NCBI GenBank assembly: GCA_030837445.1
Contig: JAUPKM010000554.1
Span: 1-20,662 of the forward strand
Length of the DNA: 20,662 nucleotides
Direction: 5' to 3'
DNA from: Actinomycetota bacterium
Lineage (GTDB): Bacteria > Actinomycetota > Actinomycetes > S36-B12 > UBA10799
Position numbers and translations under genes: made by a program. The notes under the pieces were generated by a model, which was given only the letters and a program-made list of their open reading frames with translations, did not search any database and had not been told where the DNA came from. This document shows, one piece after another, positions 7,083 through 13,930 of the stretch (position 1 is its first letter; each line of letters begins with the position of its first letter).

Positions 7083-9128
7083 CTAGACCAGCGTGAGCGT
7101 GATGGTGGAGCCTCTGGGCACACTCGTGCCGCCGCCGGGGGTCTGGGAGTAGACCTTGTCCAGGATCACCACCGGCAGGCGGTTGGTTGTCTGGACGTCA
7201 AGGCCGGCCGCCTGCAGCTTGTCGATGGCCGCCGACCGGCTCAGACCGACCACGTCGGGGACGTCCACCGGTGGTGGTCCCTTGGACACGATCAGCTCGA
7301 CCGCATCCCCTCGTTTCAGGGTGGTCCCTGCGGAGGGTTTGGTACCCGCAGCCAAGCCGGCGTCCATCGACTCGTCGTACTCCTCGACGATCGTTGCCGT
7401 CAGCCCGGCATCGGCCAGGATCGCCTTTGCATCGTCCAGGTTGTTTCCGCTCAGCTCGGGTACGTCGACCGGGGCTGGTCCCTTCGACACCAGCAAGGTC
7501 ACTGCGGTGGCTCGTTTCAAGGACGAGCCGATAGCTGGTTCGGTGGCGGCCACCTGACCTTGCGGGACAGTGTCGTCATAGGCGGATTCGGTGCCGGCGA
7601 CTGTCAGCTTGGCGTCCTGCACCGCAGTGGTGGCCCGGTCGATGGGGCTGCCCCGAACGTCGGGCACGTCGTAGCGCTCCGGGCCCTTGGAGACCGTGGC
7701 ATCGATAGTGCTGCCGACCCGGGCGTCATCTCCGGTCGCCGGATCGGTGGAGATGATGACGCCCTTGGCCGCGGTCTCGGAAAACGCCTGATTCGCCTCA
7801 GTGATCTTCAGGCCTTGCCTGGCCAAGGGTGGTGTCGCGGCCGCGATCGTCTTGCCTACGACATTGGGCATCGGTATGTACCGCTGCGAGCCCACCCACC
7901 AGGAACCGCCACCGACCAGGGCAGCGATCAGGATCACCACCAACAGGGTCAGGTAGCGGCCGCCGCTGCGTGAACTGCGCACCGGGCGCGGCGGCTTACC
8001 GCGCGCCGGCGGTGCAGCGGGGGGCGTCTGCTCCGAGGGTGGGTCCGGTGGCTCACCCTCCGCCGGCCGCCCCTGGTGATCGTCGAGGCGTACGTCGGCT
8101 GGTCCGGGACCGGCCAGGACCGCGGTACCGGTACCGCCGCCGGTGGCGGCCATCGCACCGACCAGGGCGCGGTCGGCAGGTTCGACTGTCGGGCCGCTGC
8201 CCTGCCGAGTCGAGCCGTTGACGGGGTTCGCGGTCCTCTCCCCGTCAGCGGTCTCCGCCAGCGACGTGGCCGGGTCGGCGGCCAGCCGGCCACGGGCGAC
8301 GGTCACCGTGGAGAGGAACTCGGCGGTGTCGCCGAATCTGTCCTCCGGCCGGCGAGCGGTCGCACGGGCCACCAGTTCGTCGACATAGGCGGGGATGCCG
8401 GACTGCAGCGAACTCGGCGCTGGGACCTGATCGTGGACGTGCCGATACGCCACCGCCAGCGGTGTCTCGGCTCGGTAGGGCACCGCACCGGTCAAAAGCT
8501 CGAACAGCAGGATGCCGGTGCCGTAGACGTCGCTGCGGCCGTCGGCCTGGCCGGTCTCTACCTGCTCCGGGGACAGGTAGGCGACCGTTCCGATCAGCAC
8601 GCCGCGGGTGGCGGCGTTGGACGGTGAGGCGGTGATGGCCCGGGCGAGCCCGAAATCGGCCACCTTGATATGTCCGGTGGCCGTGACCAGCACATTCTCC
8701 GGTTTGACATCGCGGTGAACGAAGCCTGCCGCATGGGCGGCGGCCAGCCCGCGCAGTACCGGATCGACCACCCCGAGCGCCCGCAGCGGTTCAAGGGCGC
8801 CATGCACCCGCAACACGTCGCGGAGAGTATGGCCCGGCACGTACTCCATCACCAGGAAGACCAGGCCGTCGTAACTGCCCTGGTCGTAGACACCGACGAC
8901 GTTCGGATGGCTGAGTCGGGCCGCCGACTTGGCCTCCCGGTCGAAGCGCTCCACGAAGCCCGGATCCTCCGCGAGGGACCGCTGCATCACCTTCAGGGCC
9001 ACTGTTCGGTCTAGCCGAATGTCGGTCGCGCGGTACACCGTGGACATGCCGCCGCGAGCGATGATGGCCTCGACGCGGTAACGACCCTCAATGAGCCGTC
9101 CGACGACGGGGTCCGGCTGGGCACTCAC
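7083..9128 (-). CDS. pknL: Membrane Ser/Thr protein kinase with four PASTA domains (PknL/PknB family)
   Basis: Phosphorylates proteins on Ser/Thr and probably senses peptidoglycan fragments outside the cell. The kinase domain spans about residues 15-275: glycine loop ARGGMSTVY (24-32), catalytic lysine K46 in VALKV, HRDVKPEN (138-145, D140), DFG (158-160), GTVAYLSPEQ (180-189). A Pro/Ala/Gly-rich juxtamembrane linker runs from about 280 to 388, a single membrane helix from about 392 to 413, then four PASTA repeats at roughly 418-483, 485-550, 553-617 and 620-681, each with a [D/M]VP or MPNVVG opening and a VSKGP-like end. Placement near aroG suggests the pknL orthologue, although mycobacterial PknL as I recall it lacks PASTA domains; PknB-type naming is also defensible. 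The GTG at 9128 has TAAACT eight bases upstream. Confidence 0.94.
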   Translation of the reverse strand: MSAQPDPVVGRLIEGRYRVEAIIARGGMSTVYRATDIRLDRTVALKVMQRSLAEDPGFVERFDREAKSAARLSHPNVVGVYDQGSYDGLVFLVMEYVPGHTLRDVLRVHGALEPLRALGVVDPVLRGLAAAHAAGFVHRDVKPENVLVTATGHIKVADFGLARAITASPSNAATRGVLIGTVAYLSPEQVETGQADGRSDVYGTGILLFELLTGAVPYRAETPLAVAYRHVHDQVPAPSSLQSGIPAYVDELVARATARRPEDRFGDTAEFLSTVTVARGRLAADPATSLAETADGERTANPVNGSTRQGSGPTVEPADRALVGAMAATGGGTGTAVLAGPGPADVRLDDHQGRPAEGEPPDPPSEQTPPAAPPARGKPPRPVRSSRSGGRYLTLLVVILIAALVGGGSWWVGSQRYIPMPNVVGKTIAAATPPLARQGLKITEANQAFSETAAKGVIISTDPATGDDARVGSTIDATVSKGPERYDVPDVRGSPIDRATTAVQDAKLTVAGTESAYDDTVPQGQVAATEPAIGSSLKRATAVTLLVSKGPAPVDVPELSGNNLDDAKAILADAGLTATIVEEYDESMDAGLAAGTKPSAGTTLKRGDAVELIVSKGPPPVDVPDVVGLSRSAAIDKLQAAGLDVQTTNRLPVVILDKVYSQTPGGGTSVPRGSTITLTLV

Positions 9129-9136
9129 GACAGATG

Positions 9137-9142
9137 AGTTTA
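9137..9142 (-). promoter_or_regulatory. Putative -10 element of the kinase operon (near-leaderless)
   Basis: TAAACT on the minus strand (TANNNT) lies eight bases before the GTG at 9128. It is the most AT-rich hexamer in the 94-bp divergent gap, and no Shine-Dalgarno is visible. Confidence 0.45.
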
Positions 9143-9210
9143 CGGTCTCGGGTGCTGATCCGCGGCCAGGCGGGGGCGTGGCCCGCGCGCCGCCCGAAAA
9201 TCGACGGGCT

Positions 9211-9216
9211 TAGGGT
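9211..9216 (+). promoter_or_regulatory. Putative -10 element of the flavoprotein-crtYc-crtYd operon (leaderless)
   Basis: TAGGGT (TANNNT) lies exactly six bases before the ATG at 9223. The GGAGA between them is too close to the start to act as a ribosome site. No good -35 is seen, which would suit an activator-dependent or extended promoter. Confidence 0.5.
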
Positions 9217-9222
9217 CGGAGA

Positions 9223-10572
9223 ATGTCCCCTGCTCGGAGCGAGGCCGTGGTCGTGGTCGGAGGCGGATTGGCCGCCGCTCGTACCTGCCAGGAGCTGCGG
9301 GCCGCGGGCTTCACCGGCCCGTTGACGATGCTCGCGGGGGAGGCCCGGGCGCCGTATGACCGACCACCGCTGTCGAAGCCGACCAGCGAGACAGGATCGG
9401 ACGAGGTAGCGGTCGAGTTGGGTGTCGATTGGGCAAAGCTGGACGTGGACATCCGGCTGGACACCCCGGCGGTGGCGCTGCAGGCCGCCACAGACGGGCC
9501 GCTGATCGCGACCGCCGGCGGCGACCGGTACGAGGCGGCGGCTGTCATCGCCGCCACCGGCGCCGACCCGCTGTTGCCCGACGGCTGGCTCACAGGTGAT
9601 GAGGCGGCACTGCGAGGCTCGGTGTTGACCCTGCGCACGTTCGACGATCGGCGGCTGTTGGACGCGCGACTCGCCGATCCTGCGGTGGCTGCGGTGACAG
9701 TTGCAGGCGGTTCCTGGCTCGGGATGGAGATCGCCACGCTTGCGAGGCCATGGGTGGATTCCGTCCAGTTGGTGGAACAGGCGGCATGGCTGTTGCCGTT
9801 GCTGCCACCCGAAGTCGGACGCGCGGTGGGAGATTGGCTGCCCGCGGCCGGGATACGACTGGATCTAGGGGTGGCGATTACTGCGGTGGCCGACGGTGGT
9901 GACCGGCTGGCGGTGTCGGCAGGTGTCGGCAGTTGGCAGACAGACCTACTGGTGGCGGCGGTGGGGGTGCGCCCGGCGACGGGCTGGCTGGTCGGCAGCG
10001 GTGTCCGGTTGTCGCCCCGAACCGGAGCGGTGAAGGTGAACCCGAAACTAGCCGCCAGCGTGCCGGGGGTGTTTGCGGTGGGTGATGTGGCCGAGCGCTG
10101 GTCGCCGCGGTACTCCTGCTGGCTGCCGGGAGGTCACTGGCAGGACGCGTTGGATGCACCGGTCGTGGTTGCCCGGTCGGTGCTGGAATGGCTTGCGCGG
10201 CCGGCCGTCGGGTCCGGTCCGCGGGCAGCCACCTTCAACCGCAGCCGGAGCGCGGTTGGCGGCTACGACGCGGTCCCCTACTTCTGGAGCGTGGTGCTCG
10301 GTCGAACCTTGCAGTGGACCGGCTTTCTGTCCAACTACCGCGTTGCGCAGATGATCGTTCGGGGTGATCCGAGCGGGTCGCAGTGGACGATGTGCTGGCT
10401 CGACGAGGACGATGGACTTGCTGCGGTTTTGGCCTGCGATCGGCCAAGAGACGCGATGGGTGCCCGCCGGCTGCAGGCCGCGGACCCCGCCGGTGCACCC
10501 CGGATGGCCCCAGCCAGGCTGTCAGACCCCGCGGTGGCGCTCCGGGATGCCGCTATCGGCGGGGGGCGCTGA
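9223..10572 (+). CDS. FAD/NAD(P)-dependent oxidoreductase, ferredoxin-reductase-like
   Basis: Predicted flavoprotein that passes electrons from NAD(P)H to a small iron-sulfur or rubredoxin partner. The 449 residues show an FAD Rossmann motif (VVVVGGGLAAAR, 9-20), the APYDRPPLSK signature (43-52) of ferredoxin/rubredoxin reductases, ATGADP, a second NAD(P)-binding motif VTVAGGSWLGMEIA, GVRPATG, the FAD-closing VFAVGDVAE, and a C-terminal reductase domain (YFWSVVLGRTLQWTG...). No ferredoxin gene lies nearby. Its TGA overlaps the crtYc ATG (TGATG), so it is translationally coupled to the lycopene cyclase subunits. The start at 9223 is supported by the -10 element at 9211. A role in carotenoid redox chemistry is inference from position only; a general reductase for a P450 or Rieske oxygenase elsewhere is equally possible. 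Confidence 0.88.
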   Translation: MSPARSEAVVVVGGGLAAARTCQELRAAGFTGPLTMLAGEARAPYDRPPLSKPTSETGSDEVAVELGVDWAKLDVDIRLDTPAVALQAATDGPLIATAGGDRYEAAAVIAATGADPLLPDGWLTGDEAALRGSVLTLRTFDDRRLLDARLADPAVAAVTVAGGSWLGMEIATLARPWVDSVQLVEQAAWLLPLLPPEVGRAVGDWLPAAGIRLDLGVAITAVADGGDRLAVSAGVGSWQTDLLVAAVGVRPATGWLVGSGVRLSPRTGAVKVNPKLAASVPGVFAVGDVAERWSPRYSCWLPGGHWQDALDAPVVVARSVLEWLARPAVGSGPRAATFNRSRSAVGGYDAVPYFWSVVLGRTLQWTGFLSNYRVAQMIVRGDPSGSQWTMCWLDEDDGLAAVLACDRPRDAMGARRLQAADPAGAPRMAPARLSDPAVALRDAAIGGGR

Positions 10573-10940
10573 TGGGGCAACTGTCCTATCTGGGGGTGCT
10601 GGCGTTCTGTGTTGTCGGCACGGTTTGGTTGGAGGTTGTGCTACTGACAAGGGTGTTCGCCCGTTGGCGTCGGCTGCTGGCAGCTGTGCTGCCGGTCGCC
10701 GCCCTGTTCATCTGCTGGGACGTGTATGCCATCTCCGAAGGTCACTGGACCTTTGATCCCGCGCGGATCTCCGGGGTGATGTTGCCTGGCGGCCTGCCGT
10801 TGGACGAGGTGCTGTTCTTCCTGATCATCCCCACAGCGGCCGTTCTGACGCTGGAGGCAGTGCGGTCGGCGCGGCGCTGGCAGGTCGGTGATGAGCCGGC
10901 AGAAGAAATCGTCGGCGGAACCAGGATCGGTGAGCGGTGA
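10572..10940 (+). CDS. crtYc: Lycopene cyclase, heterodimer subunit C
   Basis: One half of the two-subunit membrane lycopene cyclase found in actinobacteria, which closes end rings on lycopene. The 122-residue protein has three hydrophobic helices and the family core: FICWDVYAISEGHWTFDP (46-63), then SGVMLPGGLPLDEVLFFLIIP (67-87) with the conserved acidic pair D78-E79 (usually PxEE, here PLDE). The frame stays open well upstream, but the ATG at 10572 fits the family length and overlaps the stop of the flavoprotein gene (TGATG). The next subunit begins inside this gene's stop. Beta- versus epsilon-type, or C40 versus C50 product, cannot be told; no lycopene elongase gene is in the window. Confidence 0.92.
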   Translation: MGQLSYLGVLAFCVVGTVWLEVVLLTRVFARWRRLLAAVLPVAALFICWDVYAISEGHWTFDPARISGVMLPGGLPLDEVLFFLIIPTAAVLTLEAVRSARRWQVGDEPAEEIVGGTRIGER

Positions 10941-11383
10941 GCTACACAGGGTTGGCGCTGGCCGGGGTGGTGTTGGCAGTCGTGGCGGATCTGCTGATCT
11001 TTCGCACCCGGCTCCTCACCCGTCGGGTGTTCTGGGTGTCTTACGCCATCATTGTCAGCTTCCAGCTGCTCACCAACGGTGTGCTGACCGGTTTCGGGAT
11101 CGTGCGCTACTCCGGCGCGGAAATCATCGGTGACAGTTCGCCGACGCAGGGTCCGCCGCCGTTCATCGGTGACGGCAGGTTGGTGTTTGCGCCGGTAGAG
11201 GATTTGCTGTTCGGGTTCGCGCTGGTGGTGCTCACGCTGGTGCTGTGGGTGTTCCTCGGCCGCCGAGGCCTGCAGCGGACGCCGTATTCAGGACCGCCCC
11301 GGCGCTGGTTCCCCGGTGCTGCCGCCGCCGAACCGGCGGCGGGCGACGCGGGCGCGACGCCAGGCAGGACCGGCAACGGCTAG
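10937..11383 (+). CDS. crtYd: Lycopene cyclase, heterodimer subunit D
   Basis: Partner subunit of CrtYc in the heterodimeric lycopene cyclase; both subunits are needed for activity in known systems. The 148 residues hold about three membrane helices and the diagnostic FAPVEDLLFGF (84-94), with catalytic-type E88 and D89. The preceding loop GPPPFIGDGRLVFAP is also typical. The GTG start overlaps the crtYc stop by four bases (GTGA). After the last helix (about 107) a 40-residue Pro/Ala/Gly tail follows, and the last 96 bases run over the 3' end of crtB on the other strand. The conserved core ends before that overlap, so the tail is probably dispensable. Confidence 0.92.
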   Translation: MSYTGLALAGVVLAVVADLLIFRTRLLTRRVFWVSYAIIVSFQLLTNGVLTGFGIVRYSGAEIIGDSSPTQGPPPFIGDGRLVFAPVEDLLFGFALVVLTLVLWVFLGRRGLQRTPYSGPPRRWFPGAAAAEPAAGDAGATPGRTGNG

Positions 11384-12241
11384 CCGTCTGCCCAGACCCA
11401 CCGATGCCCGGCGGTCGAACACTTCGTAGTCGATCTGCGCCACGGCGTCGACGATGCCGCAGTACAGCACCCGGGCGGCTTCGATGCACGGTTGGCAGGC
11501 CGGGTGCAGGGCGGCGATCCCAGGCCGCGCCGCCTCCTCCAACTCTCGCACCCGGGAGATCTGGGCGCGCAGGGCGTTCTTGATCTCGGGCGTCGCGATC
11601 CTCCGCTCCAGTGCCGCCCGATCCACGCCGAACTCGGCCAATTCGGTCAACGGCAGGTATACCCGGCCCCGGTCGAGGTCTTCGCCGACGTCTCGAACGA
11701 AGTTCGCCAACTGGAAGGCGACGCCGAGGTCGGTGGCCCGGCGGTAGGCGTCATCGGTGGCCGGCTCCAGAATGGGCACCATCTGCAGTCCGATCACGGC
11801 GGCCGAACCGTAGACGTACTCGTAGAGGTCCTCGAAGGTCTGGTACTCGGTGACGGTCAGATCCATCGCCATCGAGTGCAGGAAGGCTTCGAAATGGGCG
11901 AGCGGTATCTGCCAGCGATGGGCCGTGTCCACCACCGCCGCCGTGATCGGATCGTGGGAGTAGCCCCGGTTGAGGTCGGTCAGGGCGGCCGCACCCCAGG
12001 TTGACAGGGCGTCCGCCTTCTGGTCGGCGGTCAAGGTGGATTCCAGATCGTCGACGATCTCGTCGGCGTACCGGGCGAACCCGTAGAGGGCGTGGACGAA
12101 CGGTCGCTTGGCCGGAGGCAGCAGCAAGGTCGCGAGATAGTAGGTCTTGCCATGCTGAGAGTTCAGCACCCTCGCGCGCTCGTAGGATGCGCGCAGCCCC
12201 GGATCCACGATCCCGGCCGCATCCAGTTCCCGCTGACTCAC
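11288..12241 (-). CDS. crtB: Phytoene synthase
   Basis: Condenses two geranylgeranyl diphosphates to prephytoene diphosphate and then phytoene, the committed step to carotenoids; magnesium-dependent. The first aspartate-rich motif is DEIVDD (D60, D64, D65) after HALYGFARYA, and the second is NFVRDVGEDLDRGRVYLP (180-197, D184 and D188). YVYGSAAVIGLQM (142-154) is also characteristic. The GTG at 12241 gives 317 residues starting MSQRELDAAGI and has AAGGA eight bases upstream. ATGs at 12250 and 12277 are in frame but lack spaced ribosome sites. The gene points away from mptA across a short gap. Its last ~31 codons overlap the crtYd tail on the opposite strand; the Arg/Gly-rich C-terminus there lies beyond the conserved core. 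Confidence 0.94.
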   Translation of the reverse strand: MSQRELDAAGIVDPGLRASYERARVLNSQHGKTYYLATLLLPPAKRPFVHALYGFARYADEIVDDLESTLTADQKADALSTWGAAALTDLNRGYSHDPITAAVVDTAHRWQIPLAHFEAFLHSMAMDLTVTEYQTFEDLYEYVYGSAAVIGLQMVPILEPATDDAYRRATDLGVAFQLANFVRDVGEDLDRGRVYLPLTELAEFGVDRAALERRIATPEIKNALRAQISRVRELEEAARPGIAALHPACQPCIEAARVLYCGIVDAVAQIDYEVFDRRASVGLGRRLAVAGPAWRRARVARRRFGGGSTGEPAPGRS

Positions 12242-12249
12242 GACAGTCA

Positions 12250-12254
12250 TCCTT
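12250..12254 (-). promoter_or_regulatory. Ribosome binding site of crtB
   Basis: AAGGA on the minus strand lies eight bases before the GTG at 12241. It directly abuts the alternative ATG at 12250 and so cannot serve that start, which favours the GTG. Confidence 0.45.
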
Positions 12255-12280
12255 ACACCAGGGCGGCTGCGGATCATGGG

Positions 12281-12286
12281 TACCCT
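12281..12286 (+). promoter_or_regulatory. Putative -10 element of the mannosyltransferase gene (leaderless)
   Basis: TACCCT (TANNNT) lies exactly six bases before the GTG at 12293. It overlaps the 8-bp palindrome GGGTACCC (12278-12285) in the gap shared with crtB. No Shine-Dalgarno precedes the GTG. Confidence 0.5.
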
Positions 12287-12292
12287 GGACGG

Positions 12293-13930
12293 GTGCCGGC
12301 AGCCGAGAGGAATCCATCGGAGGATTCTCGGGCTGCGGTCGAACCCCGGTCGATGGCAGCCGAGGGCAATGCCACCTTCGCCCTGCGCTACGTCGTGCCG
12401 GGTGTTGTCGCGTCGATTCTGATCGTGCTGGGGTCCCTTGGGGTGGGCTGGCTACCGCTGGACTCCGGGCTGAACAGCTGGCCGCTGGTGGAAGCGCTGC
12501 GGGGGACGACGCTGGGGTCCGTGGTGTCGAAGGTCGCGGTGCAGCTCGGGGTGGTGCTGCTGTTGCAGTCGAGGCTGGTCCTCGGCTACGGCGTGATGCA
12601 CACCTCGGTGGATTCGCTGCGGCGGCTGTGGTGGACGTTGGTTGCCTGGGCGGCGCCGTTGACGCTGTGCTTTCCGCTGTTCAGCCGGGACGTCTACTCC
12701 TACTTCGCACAGGGCAAACTGCTCTTGCAGGGGCTGGATCCCTACACCAGCGGCGTCGTCGAGGTGCCCGGCTGGTTCGGGACCGGTGCTGATCCGCTGT
12801 GGGGGGAGTCGCCGGCGCCGTACGGCCCGCTCTTCCTGCTGTTGGAGCGTGGGGTGGCCGCATTCTCGCCGAACAATCCGCTGCTCGGCGCCTACGTCTT
12901 CCGGCTGATCGCGCTGATCGGTGTATTCCTGATCGCCTGGGGGGTGCCTAGGCTCGCCTGGTTCCATGGGATCGATCAGGCGAAGGCCTTCTGGGTGGTG
13001 GCGTTGAATCCGCTGGTGCTGATGCACTTCGTGATCGGGGTCCACAACGACGCCCTGATGGTGGGGTTGATCGTCGCCGGTTTCGTGTTGGCGCTGGCGG
13101 ACAAACCGGCCTTGGCGGTGGTGGTGATAGCGATGGGTTCCGCGGTGAAGCCGATCGGACTGTTGGCGCTGCCGTTCATCGGGATCATCTGGGCCGGCCA
13201 ACGGGCCGGGTTCTGGGATCGGGTGTCCAAGTGGGTATTGACCGCGATCATCGGAGCGCTGACGTTCGTGGGTTTGGGCCTGATCAGTCAGACGGGGCTG
13301 GGTTGGCTGGGTGCGCTCGCGACCCCTGGCAAGGTCCGAACCTGGCTCTCCCCGCCAACGGCGTTAGGGATGCTCACGGGGCAACTCAGTCACTGGCTTG
13401 GGCTGGCCTCGGTGGACACGATGGTCGCGGTGTTCCGGGTGCTGGGCCAACTGATCGCGCTCGGCATCGTGGCCTGGCTGCTGCTGCGACCCGTCGGCCG
13501 GCCTGCGACCCGGGCGGCGGGTATGGCGTTCATGGTGATCGTATTCCTGGGCCCGGTGGTCCAGCCCTGGTACCTGTTGTGGGGTCTGCCGCTGTTGGTG
13601 GTAGCCGGCTTGAGTCGGGCCGAACTGCGGGTGGTGCTCTTCGGCAGCGCAGGTTTCACGATGTACGGGATAGCTACGTCCAGTTCCACCCAGGACACCC
13701 TCTTCGCCATCAGCGACGGGATAGCTCTGCTCGTGGTGGCAGCCATCATCATTGTGTTGGTGCTGACCAGTCCCCGGGAGCGCCGACTGTTGATGGGTGC
13801 CCCCGGTGACCTGGGACTGGTGCCGGAGACACCGGCGGCACAGGAGCGTGCGGCGCTGCAGGTTGTGCTCGGCCGGGCGCAGCCGCCCGCGACGGTCGGC
13901 CCGGGTCAGCGTCTCGATCGCGAGGAGTAG
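12293..13930 (+). CDS. mptA: Polyprenyl-phosphomannose-dependent alpha-1,6-mannosyltransferase (MptA/MptB type, GT-C fold)
   Basis: Membrane glycosyltransferase that in relatives extends the alpha-1,6-mannan backbone of lipomannan/lipoarabinomannan using decaprenyl-phosphomannose on the outer face of the membrane. The 545-residue protein has about a dozen hydrophobic helices. The first extracellular loop after FPLFSRDVYSYFAQGKLL carries the acidic GT-C motif (D133), followed by GLDPY and the APYGPLFLLLERG segment; NPLVLMHFVIGVHNDALM and SAVKPIGLLALPF are further family blocks. A hydrophilic tail of about 50 residues ends the protein. The GTG at 12293 is supported by the -10 element; an ATG at 12354 is the alternative. 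MptA versus MptB cannot be separated by eye, and MptA is suggested by the idsA/pknL neighbourhood. The last 25 bases overlap crtI on the other strand. Confidence 0.88.
   Translation: MPAAERNPSEDSRAAVEPRSMAAEGNATFALRYVVPGVVASILIVLGSLGVGWLPLDSGLNSWPLVEALRGTTLGSVVSKVAVQLGVVLLLQSRLVLGYGVMHTSVDSLRRLWWTLVAWAAPLTLCFPLFSRDVYSYFAQGKLLLQGLDPYTSGVVEVPGWFGTGADPLWGESPAPYGPLFLLLERGVAAFSPNNPLLGAYVFRLIALIGVFLIAWGVPRLAWFHGIDQAKAFWVVALNPLVLMHFVIGVHNDALMVGLIVAGFVLALADKPALAVVVIAMGSAVKPIGLLALPFIGIIWAGQRAGFWDRVSKWVLTAIIGALTFVGLGLISQTGLGWLGALATPGKVRTWLSPPTALGMLTGQLSHWLGLASVDTMVAVFRVLGQLIALGIVAWLLLRPVGRPATRAAGMAFMVIVFLGPVVQPWYLLWGLPLLVVAGLSRAELRVVLFGSAGFTMYGIATSSSTQDTLFAISDGIALLVVAAIIIVLVLTSPRERRLLMGAPGDLGLVPETPAAQERAALQVVLGRAQPPATVGPGQRLDREE

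Noticed and set aside
9164..9183. Inverted repeat GGCCA-N10-TGGCC between the kinase and flavoprotein promoters
   Set aside because: Five-base GC-only arms are expected by chance in DNA of this composition, and there is no further symmetry.
12242..12277. Upstream ATG starts (12250, 12277) for crtB
   Set aside because: Neither has a spaced ribosome site. AAGGA is eight bases before the GTG at 12241, and the protein resembles relatives from about that point.
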